From NCBI RefSeq assembly GCF_034262375.1, contig NZ_CP139558.1:1488001-1552000 (forward strand): a stretch of DNA of 64,000 nt, read 5' to 3'. A model generated the notes under the pieces. The model saw only the letters and a list, made by a program, of their open reading frames with translations. It did no database searches and had not been told where the DNA came from. The DNA comes from Mucilaginibacter sabulilitoris (GTDB taxonomy: Bacteria > Bacteroidota > Bacteroidia > Sphingobacteriales > Sphingobacteriaceae). Each line of letters opens with the position of its first letter. Position 1 is the first letter of the stretch. The position numbers were made by a program, and so were the translations under genes. Of this stretch, positions 1-7,928 are shown piece by piece.

Positions 1-1731
1 TTTATAGTCAAACAGCATTTCGCCATCCTTTACCTGTATATCAAAATAATAGTTACGCACGTAATCGGGGTATTTGTTTTCGAGTTGAGCAATTTGCAGG
101 TCGTGTGTAGCTACCATGCCCACCGCCTTTTTGCTGATCAATTGCTCAATCACCGCTTTAGAACCGAGGTACTTGTCGACCGAATTGGTACCGCGCAGCA
201 TCTCATCTATCAGGAAGAAGATCTTAGGCTCATTTTCTACCGCCGCCAGCAGCATCTGCAGGCGGTCGAGCTCAGCCTTAAAGGTTGATGTACTCTCGTT
301 CAGGGAGTCCTTGATACGCATATAGCTGATCATGGTAATTACCGATACCCGCATGGTTTGGGCACACACGGGGGCGCCGCAAAGGGCCAGTACGGTATTG
401 ATACCAATAGTGCGTAAAAAGGTGCTTTTACCGGCCATGTTTGAACCGGTAATAATATCTATCTTAAAAGTATCGTCAAGCTCATAATCATTTTCAATAC
501 GTTTGTTTGCCTCAATAAGCGGGTGGGCCAGCCCCGTTGCTATCAGCGTATAGCCGGGTTTATCTTCAATTTGCGGGAAGCTCCATTCGGGGTAATTAAC
601 GGCCAGCCCGGCTAAGCTAAGCAGGGCCTCAAACTCGGCTATCACGTCAAAGGCTGTTTCCAGGCTTTCATTATTCTGGCGTTTCCAGTTTTCAATGGCT
701 ATAACCTGGCGTATGTCCCACAAAAAGAACAGGTTGAGTATAAAGCCAATAATGATGTTTAAATGGTAATTGAGCTTGTTAATGAGTTCGGCCAGTTCCT
801 TTATTTTGTTTGATGTTTGTCCGGTTTTTAGCTGTTTGGCCAGGCCCGTATTATAAGCAGCCTGCCACTGCTCTTCCTCAATCCGTTTAAATACATCGGC
901 ATAGTTGGCTAAGGTATCGCCTATTTTACCGGCAATCACATCAGCCTTGCGTATGTACATGGCCTTTGAAAATACCAGTCCCATATTTATAAGGCCCACC
1001 ACAATGGCAACAAGTTTTACCACAGGGAAAAACCAGGCCAGCACCAGCAACGTGGTGAACAGGTAAGGAGCTATCATAGTGTATACGCTCAGCCACTTTT
1101 CGCCCGGCATGTTTAATGATATATGCAGGTATTTAAAAAGGTTGGCAAGCTGGTTGGTATCCTGCTGCAGGGCAAATAGCAGTCGGGTTTGTATGTCAAG
1201 CTTCCATTCGTCCTTGTTGGCTATTTCCTGCACGGCGGCCTGCCTTGCCAGTATGGTTTCTTTATCCGACGGTTTATCGAACCAATGAGCGAGTTTATTA
1301 TTGCCTGTTGAGGTAGCCGAGCGGTTCACCAAATGATACAATGAGGCGTTTCCAAAAATATCCAGATCGGAGGTGTAAAAATGTTTGTCGTTATTAAACC
1401 GGATTCCATCACTATAAATGTTGGCATGGCTTTGTATGCTGGCTATCTCGTTATTATTAATTTTTTGCAGGTCATCAAAATATTGTTTTTGGCGCTCATA
1501 CTTGCCCTGCCGCGATACCAGCCAGGCAAACGCAAAAACAAGAAATATAAAAGCGATGGCCACAATGCTGAAATTATCCTGCAGTACGGCAAAATAAATT
1601 GCCACCACAATGAGCCCGAAAATGCTGAGCCTCAGCAGCGAATAGGTATTGGCCAGCTTTTTGTATTTATCAGCATGTTGTCCGGCCAGCTGGGCACGCA
1701 GCTTGTAATTGTTAATAATATCCTGTTCCAT
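1..1731 (-). CDS. Membrane-anchored MutS-related ATPase (C-terminus outside window)
   Basis: Read on the minus strand from ATG at 1731; an in-frame ATG at 1764 is an alternative that adds 11 residues. The protein runs off the left edge after about 577 residues. Near residues 27-65 there are two hydrophobic stretches, so it is probably membrane attached. The C-terminal part is a MutS domain V ATPase: Walker A GSNMAGKSTFLRTIG, then Walker B FFLIDEMLRGTNSVDKY and the ATHD histidine. The mismatch-binding N-terminal domains of MutS1 are absent and no Smr domain is seen before the edge. This matches the short MutS-related family common in Bacteroidota; its role in repair is not established. Divergent from rlmH, with 34-67 bp between starts. 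Confidence 0.85.
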   Translation of the reverse strand, partial: MEQDIINNYKLRAQLAGQHADKYKKLANTYSLLRLSIFGLIVVAIYFAVLQDNFSIVAIAFIFLVFAFAWLVSRQGKYERQKQYFDDLQKINNNEIASIQSHANIYSDGIRFNNDKHFYTSDLDIFGNASLYHLVNRSATSTGNNKLAHWFDKPSDKETILARQAAVQEIANKDEWKLDIQTRLLFALQQDTNQLANLFKYLHISLNMPGEKWLSVYTMIAPYLFTTLLVLAWFFPVVKLVAIVVGLINMGLVFSKAMYIRKADVIAGKIGDTLANYADVFKRIEEEQWQAAYNTGLAKQLKTGQTSNKIKELAELINKLNYHLNIIIGFILNLFFLWDIRQVIAIENWKRQNNESLETAFDVIAEFEALLSLAGLAVNYPEWSFPQIEDKPGYTLIATGLAHPLIEANKRIENDYELDDTFKIDIITGSNMAGKSTFLRTIGINTVLALCGAPVCAQTMRVSVITMISYMRIKDSLNESTSTFKAELDRLQMLLAAVENEPKIFFLIDEMLRGTNSVDKYLGSKAVIEQLISKKAVGMVATHDLQIAQLENKYPDYVRNYYFDIQVKDGEMLFDYK

Positions 1732-1798
1732 ACCGGTAAAAAAGTTGCGGCTAAATAAGCACATATATTTTAAATAAACGTTATTTGTTCAATTATAT

Positions 1799-2272
1799 AT
1801 GAAGATTACTTTTCTCACCGTTGGCAAAACCGAAGATGCTTACTTAAAAGAAGGCATTGATAAGTATGTAAAACGCCTGAAGCATTACACCAAACTGGAA
1901 TTGGTTGAACTTAACGAACTGAAAAACACCAAGGCCCTGAGCGCCGAACAGCAAAAAGCAAAGGAAGCCGAGATGATACTCAAAAAAATAAACCAGCTCG
2001 ATTATGTTGTACTTATGGACGAAAAGGGCAAGGAGTATTCATCTACACAGTTTGCTGCTTATATCAACAAAAAGGAGATTAGCTCGTCGGCCAATCTTAT
2101 TTTTATCATTGGCGGCCCGTATGGGTTTGATCAGTCGGTTTACCAGCGGGCCAACGATAAAATATCCCTCTCCCGCATGACTTTCTCGCACCAGATGGTA
2201 CGCCTGTTTTTTGTAGAGCAGCTATACCGGGCTTACACCATTATTAAAGGTGAACCCTATCATCATGAATAA
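1799..2272 (+). CDS. rlmH: 23S rRNA (pseudouridine1915-N3)-methyltransferase RlmH
   Basis: 157 residues, the normal length of RlmH, a SPOUT-class methyltransferase that uses SAM to methylate pseudouridine 1915 in helix 69 of 23S rRNA. The SAM-binding knot motif FIIGGPYGFD is at about residues 101-110, and the C-terminal segment SRMTFSHQMVRLFFVEQLYR is typical of the family. It acts as a cytoplasmic homodimer. The ATG at 1799 gives the canonical MKI(T)FLTVGKT start. Single gene, divergent from the MutS-related ATPase and followed by an inverted repeat. Confidence 0.95.
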   Translation: MKITFLTVGKTEDAYLKEGIDKYVKRLKHYTKLELVELNELKNTKALSAEQQKAKEAEMILKKINQLDYVVLMDEKGKEYSSTQFAAYINKKEISSSANLIFIIGGPYGFDQSVYQRANDKISLSRMTFSHQMVRLFFVEQLYRAYTIIKGEPYHHE

Positions 2273-2275
2273 GTA

Positions 2276-2398
2276 GATGTGCAGATTTCAGATATGCAAA
2301 TGTGCGGATGGAGCTTAGAACTTGTTATAATTCAACAATGATGAATTTCTGATTAAGACAAATTATCTGCATAGCTGAAATTTGCATATCTGCACATC
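2276..2398. repeat. Low-complexity inverted repeat, word family 'gcagat/tgcaaat'
   Basis: Left arm 2276-2311 and right arm 2362-2398 are imperfect reverse complements. The outer 11 bases (gatgtgcagat) match exactly; inside, the same short words recur in permuted order. The element fills the rlmH-CDF intergenic space. A single arm of the same type (24682-24712) lies directly after carA. Confidence 0.6.
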
Positions 2399-2406
2399 AA
2401 AAACCT

Positions 2407-2414
2407 TATCTTTG
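2407..2414 (+). promoter_or_regulatory. Bacteroidota -7 promoter element, near-leaderless
   Basis: TATCTTTG fits the Bacteroidota TAnnTTTG consensus and ends only 4 bp before the ATG of the cation exporter. If used, transcription would begin at or next to the start codon. No clear -33 element was confirmed. Confidence 0.4.
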
Positions 2415-2418
2415 CTAT

Positions 2419-3351
2419 ATGTCAGCAGGTCACGATCATTCACATGCGCACGGTCACCATCACCATGATCATGCCCCCAAAATAGATCATCTGAACTCCG
2501 CGTTCATTATAGGTATTATATTAAACTCGGTATTTGTGGTGATTGAAGCGATTGCGGGTTTTATAACACACTCCTTATCATTGCTAACAGACGCAGGGCA
2601 TAACCTCAGCGATGTAGCTTCGCTTGCCCTGGCTTTGCTGGCTTTTAAGCTAACCAAAGTAAGTGCCAACAGAACGTACACTTACGGCTATAAACGGTCA
2701 ACCATCATTGTATCCTTTTTTAACGCAATAATTTTATTTGTGGCAGTAGGCTTTATCGTTTACGAAGCTATTGTGCGTTTTATGAACCCTGAAACCGTAT
2801 CGGGTGGTACCATGGCCTGGGTGGCGTTTATTGGCATTGGCATAAATGCTTTTACGGCCTGGCTTTTTGTAAAGGATAAAGATACCGACTTGAATGTAAA
2901 AGGCGCCTACCTGCACATGGCGGTTGATGCCATTGTATCATTTGGCGTAGTGGTATCGGGTATCATCATTTATTTTACCGGCTTGTATTGGATTGATAGC
3001 GTAGTGAGCGTAATTATTGGTATTGTGATACTGCGCGGCACCTGGAGCCTTTTAAAAGATAGCCTGCGTTTAGAAATGGATGGTGTGCCAGCCGAAATGG
3101 ACCTAAGCAAAATTAAAGCCGAACTGATGAAATGTAAAGGTGTGGTTGATGTGCACCACATGCACGTTTGGGCCCTGAGCACTACGGAAAATGCCCTCAC
3201 CGCCCATCTGGTTGTAAAGCCGGAAGCGATGACCGAATTTGACAATATTAAGCACGACCTGCGCCACCGCCTGCAACACCTCGATATTAATCACAGCACC
3301 TTTGAACCCGAGTTTGCTGACGAGAAATGCAAACAGCCGGAGTGCTTGTAA
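2419..3351 (+). CDS. Cation diffusion facilitator (Zn2+/Cd2+ efflux, CzcD/ZitB-like)
   Basis: 310 residues. A cytoplasmic His-rich N-terminus (HDHSHAHGHHHHDH, residues 5-18) precedes six predicted membrane segments. The two CDF metal-site motifs are present: HNLSD in TM2 and HMAVD in TM5. A C-terminal ferredoxin-like cytoplasmic domain follows (from about residue 210, with VDVHHMHVWAL). The family exports Zn2+, Cd2+ or Co2+ in exchange for protons in the inner membrane. Exact metal specificity cannot be read from sequence, but the His-rich loop and HxxxD pairs favour zinc. Single gene with a promoter-like element immediately upstream. Confidence 0.92.
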   Translation: MSAGHDHSHAHGHHHHDHAPKIDHLNSAFIIGIILNSVFVVIEAIAGFITHSLSLLTDAGHNLSDVASLALALLAFKLTKVSANRTYTYGYKRSTIIVSFFNAIILFVAVGFIVYEAIVRFMNPETVSGGTMAWVAFIGIGINAFTAWLFVKDKDTDLNVKGAYLHMAVDAIVSFGVVVSGIIIYFTGLYWIDSVVSVIIGIVILRGTWSLLKDSLRLEMDGVPAEMDLSKIKAELMKCKGVVDVHHMHVWALSTTENALTAHLVVKPEAMTEFDNIKHDLRHRLQHLDINHSTFEPEFADEKCKQPECL

Positions 3352-3361
3352 GAAATATATT

Positions 3362-3727
3362 ATGAAATTTATTGGTAAGAACTCTGAAGTAATAAGTTAC
3401 CTAAGTGGCAATTTAAGTTTACTTGATGCATCAATAAGTAAGTTTGAGATACATATAGTAGAGTATCTATTGGAAATTGATATTTATTTCGAGTTGAGCC
3501 TCAGGACTAATGTTAATGCTAAAATGCTACTTACATTTAAAGATGTTATCGAATATGGGTTTTATCATAACTCAAATTATGCATTTTACGATATTGAAGA
3601 TCTTAAATTTTTTGAAACAGAAGGAAAATTCTATTTTTCAGCTGATCCTTATCATACAGAGGGGGTTTCAGAAAATGACAACGATTTTGTGATGAGTAAA
3701 GGACTTGAAGCATTTTTGCTTGAATAG
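3362..3727 (+). CDS. Hypothetical small acidic protein
   Basis: 121 residues from ATG 3362, 10 bp after the cation exporter stop. The open frame extends upstream inside that gene, but 3362 is the first start outside it. No signal peptide or membrane segment. I do not recognise a family. The composition is acidic, rich in Ile, Phe and Tyr, and codon use is visibly more AT-rich than the genes on either side, suggesting later acquisition. Small soluble proteins of this look are often immunity or orphan accessory proteins, but nothing here proves it. Confidence 0.6.
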   Translation: MKFIGKNSEVISYLSGNLSLLDASISKFEIHIVEYLLEIDIYFELSLRTNVNAKMLLTFKDVIEYGFYHNSNYAFYDIEDLKFFETEGKFYFSADPYHTEGVSENDNDFVMSKGLEAFLLE

Positions 3728-3762
3728 AAACAGTACCACAGCCCATCTCCCAAAAAACCTCG

Positions 3763-3845
3763 CATGTCATTGCGAGCGATAGCGTGGCAATCGGAGAATA
3801 TGCACAGTTCGCGATTGCTTCGTCATACCTCCTCGCAATGACATG
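3763..3845. repeat. REP-like palindrome (GTCATTGCGAG type)
   Basis: Arms 3763-3793 and 3812-3845 are inverted. Both carry GTCATTGCGAG and GCAATCG words around a short loop. It is the same type as the element at 4367-4467 and can form a long cruciform or RNA hairpin between two convergently placed coding ends. Confidence 0.75.
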
Positions 3846-3928
3846 AAGTTTTTGCAATCACATGAAGAACATGGCTCTTTGTACTATATAAATAATTCTT
3901 ACTACCTTAAGCCATTATTTAACCTATC

Positions 3929-4339
3929 ATGAATACAAACCGACGCAAATTTATAACCACAACCGCCGCTCTTGCAGCCGGCACTATAGCAGCATCCGCC
4001 ATGTCATCATCAGATCATCAAAAAGAAGAATTTCCGATAGTACATCACGTGTTTTTCTGGCTTAAAAACCCAGGGTCGACCGAAGACCGCGATAAACTGG
4101 TAGCCGGTGTGAAAACGTTATCAAAAATTGAAACCATAAAAAAACTGCGTGTAGGTGTTGTAGCCAGTACCGAAAAACGCGATGTGGTTGACAACAGTTG
4201 GGCCGTATCTGAACTCATGTTCTTTAGCGACCTTGCCGGACAAGCCACCTATCAAACCCACCCTATACACCTGGAGTTTATAAAAAACTGCAGTCACCTG
4301 TGGGAAAAGGTTATTGTGTACGATGCCATTGATGTGTAA
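3929..4339 (+). CDS. Exported Dabb (stress-responsive A/B barrel) domain protein
   Basis: 136 residues. The N-terminus NRRKFITTTAALAAG (residues 4-18) looks like a Tat-type signal, followed by AASA cleavage. The mature part has the dimeric alpha/beta-barrel (Dabb) pattern: an early VHHVFFWLKNP strand, a middle LRVGVVAS strand and the closing YQTHPIHLEFI helix before KVIVYD. Dabb proteins are small ferredoxin-like dimers with varied, mostly unknown functions. Bracketed by two REP-like palindromes, so probably a monocistronic unit. Confidence 0.85.
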   Translation: MNTNRRKFITTTAALAAGTIAASAMSSSDHQKEEFPIVHHVFFWLKNPGSTEDRDKLVAGVKTLSKIETIKKLRVGVVASTEKRDVVDNSWAVSELMFFSDLAGQATYQTHPIHLEFIKNCSHLWEKVIVYDAIDV

Positions 4340-4366
4340 GGGTATGGTATCCTGAATAAAAAAATA

Positions 4367-4467
4367 CGTCATTGCGAGGTACGAAGCAATCTCTATGCAG
4401 TACAGAGTCAATAGAAAGCATTTATTGACCTGCTTATGTAGAGATTGCTTCGTACCTCGCAATGACG
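4367..4467. repeat. REP-like palindrome with perfect 28-bp arms
   Basis: 4367-4394 and 4440-4467 are perfect reverse complements; each contains GTCATTGCGAGG followed by GAAGCAATC. The 45-bp interior has its own partial symmetry. Same family as 3763-3845. Confidence 0.85.
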
Positions 4468-4578
4468 CTTACGTGTGAATTTACCGCCAAACAGAATTAA
4501 CAATCAATTAACGCCGGATAAAAAACCGGGCGCCTGTCTTTCGTGTTGATAGCTGTGTTAACCTTAAGATAGATTGTT

Positions 4579-5271
4579 ATGAAAACTAAGCACCTGATTT
4601 TATGCCTTATACTTTTAGGGATCACACTGAACGCCGGTTTTGCATCGGCGAAAACATTAGCACCTGCACCGGCCGTTGATGGCTGGTTTTTCAGGGCCGT
4701 TAGCGGTTACCCTGCCGCAATAGCCTTCGAGCCGGTAGTATTATTTAAAAATGGCGAATACTTTGACGTAGGCGAAGAACCCATCGAGTCGTTGGATGTT
4801 GAGGCCTCCAAAAGCAAACGACCAAAGGCATGGGGCACCTGGAAAAAAACAGGAGCTACTTTTTACCTTACCAATAATGAGGGTAAAACGCACGATTATA
4901 AGTTAGGTGCAGGTAGCTGGTTTCCGGCTTATTCTTATACCGGCTCCATCAAACTAAAAAAGGCCTACGAAAAAGTTAGCGGCGGCGACTATGGTAACGG
5001 AACCAATGCCCTTATCATCAATAAAATAACTTTTGTTGATGATACCCATTTTGTACAGGGTGCAAATGGCGGTATCTCAACCCCTGGCGCTTCGGCTTGG
5101 AAAAAGAGCGCATCGGGCGGTACCTATAAAATCAGCGGTAATACTATCGAGTTTAACATTGGTGGTAAGGTGACCAAAAAATCATTCGCGCTGGGCGCTA
5201 CAGGTTCTCCGGCACATGCAACCAATACCATGATCTTTATAGGGGGCGATGCTTATACTGATACGGAATAG
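4579..5271 (+). CDS. Secreted protein of unknown function
   Basis: 230 residues. A Sec signal peptide lies at residues 1-24 (hydrophobic LILCLILLGITL, cleavage near ASA-K). The mature protein is rich in Gly, Ser and Lys and looks all-beta, with repeated short strands and several aromatic-Gly pairs such as GSWFPAYSYTGS. I do not recognise a family and no catalytic motif stands out. An extracytoplasmic lipocalin-like or carbohydrate-binding fold is possible but unproven. It is followed by a hairpin shared with the convergent DUF5606 gene. Confidence 0.7.
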   Translation: MKTKHLILCLILLGITLNAGFASAKTLAPAPAVDGWFFRAVSGYPAAIAFEPVVLFKNGEYFDVGEEPIESLDVEASKSKRPKAWGTWKKTGATFYLTNNEGKTHDYKLGAGSWFPAYSYTGSIKLKKAYEKVSGGDYGNGTNALIINKITFVDDTHFVQGANGGISTPGASAWKKSASGGTYKISGNTIEFNIGGKVTKKSFALGATGSPAHATNTMIFIGGDAYTDTE

Positions 5272-5292
5272 CTAAGCAAAAATATGATCAAT

Positions 5293-5322
5293 AAAAAAAA
5301 GCCGAATTATTCGGCTTTTTTT
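5293..5322. terminator. Bidirectional intrinsic terminator overlapping a stop codon
   Basis: A-run, stem GCCGAATTATTCGGC, T-run. It would end the + strand secreted-protein gene and the - strand DUF5606 gene. The last two codons and stop of the minus gene (from 5307) lie inside the stem and T-run. Confidence 0.8.
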
Positions 5323-5819
5323 GTGGCTTTTTTCGCCTTAGGTTTTGGAGCAGCGGCTGGTGCCGGCTCGGCAACTTCTTCAACGGCAACAGGCTCTTCC
5401 TGGGCTGGTGTAGCTTCGGCAGGAGCAACTGTTGGATCTGGCTCGTTAAACAACGGCAAATCTTTCAGTATCTGGTACCATGATATTACCTTTTTCATGT
5501 CAGAAGCATAAACTTTTTCCTCATCATGATCGGGAGCTACCTCAAAAAAGAATGCTCTTAATTTTTTACCATCAGCCTTAGCATCAGGGATGTTACCGGC
5601 GCTTTTCATTTGCTCAAATACATCGGTAAGCTTAATGTCATCGTCAACACCAAAAATGGTGATCTCGCTCAGCGCGGCTAATTTGGCGGTTGAAAGGTTG
5701 GCAACCAGCTTGGTTTTTTGAGCATCAAGGCTCTCCAATACGTAACCGTTTTTATTTTGCGCCAAAGCTTTCCATAGTCCCGGTTTGCCCGATACCGCTA
5801 CAATTCCTTGTAAATTCAT
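5307..5819 (-). CDS. DUF5606-family protein
   Basis: 170 residues. It begins MNLQGIVAVSGKPGLWKALAQ, the signature of a Bacteroidota-specific family (DUF5606) of unknown function that is usually next to housekeeping genes. The conserved part spans about residues 1-125. The C-terminus is a low-complexity Pro/Ala/Glu tail ending in a Lys/Ala-rich segment (KPKAKKATKKAE). The tail could be disordered and nucleic-acid or ribosome contacting, which is inference only. It lies upstream of the cyclophilin's 3' side on the same strand, separated from it by an inverted repeat. Confidence 0.85.
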   Translation of the reverse strand: MNLQGIVAVSGKPGLWKALAQNKNGYVLESLDAQKTKLVANLSTAKLAALSEITIFGVDDDIKLTDVFEQMKSAGNIPDAKADGKKLRAFFFEVAPDHDEEKVYASDMKKVISWYQILKDLPLFNEPDPTVAPAEATPAQEEPVAVEEVAEPAPAAAPKPKAKKATKKAE

Positions 5820-5824
5820 TCTTT

Positions 5825-5910
5825 ATGAGTTACGAGTTTTGAGTTGTAAGTTTTGAGTAATGTGTTCAATGGTTTAAACTCATCACTCAAAACTCATTAC
5901 TCATCACTAA
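5825..5910. repeat. Low-complexity inverted repeat, word family 'gagttttgagt'
   Basis: Left arm 5825-5862 repeats gagtt/gagtaatg words; right arm 5876-5910 carries the complement (actcatcactcaaaactc). The element exactly fills the gap between the DUF5606 and cyclophilin genes. Confidence 0.65.
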
Positions 5911-5912
5911 AT

Positions 5913-6350
5913 TTATTCTTCTATTACTTCGATGCTTAAAATTTTATCGCCCTGGCGTATAGCGTCAACCACGTCAACGTTTTCAACAACTTTACCAAAA
6001 ACAGTGTGGTTGCGGTCTAAGTGAGCGGTATTGTCGCGGCTGTGGCAAATGAAAAACTGCGATCCGCCGGTGTTACGGCCTGCATGTGCCATTGAAAGCA
6101 CACCACGGTCATGGTATTGGTTATCGCCGGTTAATTCGCAATCAATTTTGTAACCAGGGCCGCCTGCGCCGGTACCGGTTGGATCGCCGCCCTGTATCAC
6201 AAAGTTTGGTATAACGCGGTGAAAAGTCACGTTGTCATAAAAATTTGATTTAGCTAATTTTTTAAAGTTAGCAACAGTATTAGGGGCATCTTTGTCGAAA
6301 AACTCAACAGTCATGTCGCCTTTTTCGGTTTTAATAATTGCTTTGCTCAT
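5913..6350 (-). CDS. Peptidyl-prolyl cis-trans isomerase, cyclophilin type
   Basis: 145 residues, a minimal single-domain cyclophilin without signal peptide, so cytoplasmic. Core motifs are [19 protein letters not shown] (active-site Arg and the QGGD loop), [13 protein letters not shown] and [11 protein letters not shown]. It catalyses Xaa-Pro isomerisation during folding and is a PpiB-like housekeeping chaperone. The start [18 protein letters not shown] is canonical. Confidence 0.93.
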   Translation of the reverse strand: MSKAIIKTEKGDMTVEFFDKDAPNTVANFKKLAKSNFYDNVTFHRVIPNFVIQGGDPTGTGAGGPGYKIDCELTGDNQYHDRGVLSMAHAGRNTGGSQFFICHSRDNTAHLDRNHTVFGKVVENVDVVDAIRQGDKILSIEVIEE

Positions 6351-6390
6351 TTTGATTTTTAAATAGTTGGCAAAGGTAATGATTTGAGGT

Positions 6391-6610
6391 GAAAGGAGAA
6401 AAAGCTGAAAGCGAAAAGCATAAGACTAAAAGCTTTTTGAAATTACAGTGGTATCATTGCCGTTGCATCGTAATACGTTAAGCGTTTATTCGTTACATTT
6501 GAATATATCTACAATATATAAATACAGATTAGTGGCCAGTAAAATTCATCAGTATCAACCCGCTTTTTCATGGATACGGCTTTTAGCTTTTAGCCTTTTG
6601 CTTTTAGCCT
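6391..6610. repeat. Inverted pair of 'agcttttagc' words spanning a gene start
   Basis: Left arm 6391-6437 (aaagctgaaagcgaaaagc type) and right arm 6578-6610 (gcttttagcttttagcc type) are degenerate reverse complements. The right arm lies inside the next open frame and encodes most of its hydrophobic signal segment. Confidence 0.5.
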
Positions 6611-7833
6611 TAACGCCTGTTATATCCCGTGCCGCCTCCATTTTAATACCTATGGACGAAGAGCAGAAGGATCACCTGAAATCGTACGGTATCGCATTCT
6701 GGACGTTGAAGAACGGGCAGGAGGTTGACTGGCTGCTCAACTACCGTGGTGGCAGTTTTATGATGAAGTACGACCCTAAACTGGAAGAGGAGTGTAAAAT
6801 TCGCGGGGTAAGCTACCAGGTGCTGGCCGATGCCAAGGTAAACGAAATTGTTACCGAGGTAAGTGACCCATCGGTAAATATGGATATCGTAAAGCTGGAG
6901 AAAGCACCCAAAATGGCAGTGTATTCTCCTAAAAATAAGCTGCCCTGGGACGATGCCGTAACGCTGGTTTTAAAATACGCAGAAATACCATATGATGTGG
7001 TATACGATGAAGAGGTAATACGCGGTGACCTGCCCAAATACGATTGGCTGCACCTGCACCACGAAGACTTTACCGGCCAATACAGCAAATTTTATGGCGC
7101 TTTCAGATTTGCACAATGGTACAATGACGACGTAAAGGGGCAGGAAGATATGGCCCGCAAACTTGGATTTAAAAAGGTATCGCAAATGAAGCTGGCCGTG
7201 GCCAAAAACATACGTGATTTTTGCGCCGGTGGCGGGTTCCTGTTTGCCATGTGCTCGGGTACCGATACCTTTGATATAGCCCTGGCTGCAGCCAATACCG
7301 ATATTTGCGAACGCATGTTTGACGGCGACGCTGCAGATGCCGACGCGCAATCAAAACTCGATTTTACCCAAACCTTCGCGTTTCAGAACTTTACGCTGGA
7401 TATGAATCCCATATCGCACCAGTTTAGCAATATTGATGTTACCAGTACGCGGCAGGTGGAGCGCACCAAAGATTTTTTTACGCTGTTTGATTTTTCGGCC
7501 AAGTGGGATGTGGTACCCAGCATGCTTACCCAGGATCATGATAAAGTGATCAAGGGGTTTATGGGTTTAACTACCGCTTTTAATAAAACTATGCTTAAAC
7601 CCGGCGTAACCATTATGGGCGAAATGAAAACCGCCAACGAGGCCCGCTACATTCATGGTGAATACGGTAAAGGGCAATGGACTTTTTATGGTGGCCATGA
7701 CCCTGAGGATTATCAGCATGCCGTAGGCGATCCGCCAACTGACCTTAAACTGCACCCCAATTCGCCCGGATACCGGCTGATATTAAATAATGTACTATTC
7801 CCGGCAGCGAAAAAGAAAAAGCAGAAAACGTAA
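6448..7833 (+). CDS. Secreted protein of the Bacteroidota 'asparagine synthetase B' family
   Basis: 461 residues from ATG 6448, but the true start is doubtful. A signal segment (LLAFSLLLLALTP) sits at about residues 45-58, ahead of SRAA and the mature SILIPMDEEQ. An in-frame GTG near 6532 would give a normal-length signal peptide. Relatives are labelled asparagine synthetase B, but there is no N-terminal Cys glutaminase and no ATP-pyrophosphatase motif. The GGGFLFAMCSGTD region near residue 265 instead resembles a class I glutamine-amidotransferase-like nucleophile elbow. Probably periplasmic or cell-surface; reaction unknown. The 5' end overlaps an inverted repeat. Confidence 0.75.
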   Translation: MVSLPLHRNTLSVYSLHLNISTIYKYRLVASKIHQYQPAFSWIRLLAFSLLLLALTPVISRAASILIPMDEEQKDHLKSYGIAFWTLKNGQEVDWLLNYRGGSFMMKYDPKLEEECKIRGVSYQVLADAKVNEIVTEVSDPSVNMDIVKLEKAPKMAVYSPKNKLPWDDAVTLVLKYAEIPYDVVYDEEVIRGDLPKYDWLHLHHEDFTGQYSKFYGAFRFAQWYNDDVKGQEDMARKLGFKKVSQMKLAVAKNIRDFCAGGGFLFAMCSGTDTFDIALAAANTDICERMFDGDAADADAQSKLDFTQTFAFQNFTLDMNPISHQFSNIDVTSTRQVERTKDFFTLFDFSAKWDVVPSMLTQDHDKVIKGFMGLTTAFNKTMLKPGVTIMGEMKTANEARYIHGEYGKGQWTFYGGHDPEDYQHAVGDPPTDLKLHPNSPGYRLILNNVLFPAAKKKKQKT

Positions 7834-7928
7834 TTTGCCTTACTGGTTCCCGTTTCGGGGTTCGTGGAGCGAGGTCCCGGTCTTACACGCAACTGGCAAC
7901 CCGCTCCCCGAACCTAACTATCCTGAAC

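Noticed and set aside
3603..3857. 84-codon minus frame over a REP-like palindrome
   Set aside because: Translation derives from the repeat arms and is antisense to the 3362 gene; shadow.
6448..7833. Asparagine synthetase B activity
   Set aside because: Lacks the N-terminal Cys glutaminase and the ATP-pyrophosphatase motif SGGxDS; exported, so the family label is probably a historical misnomer.
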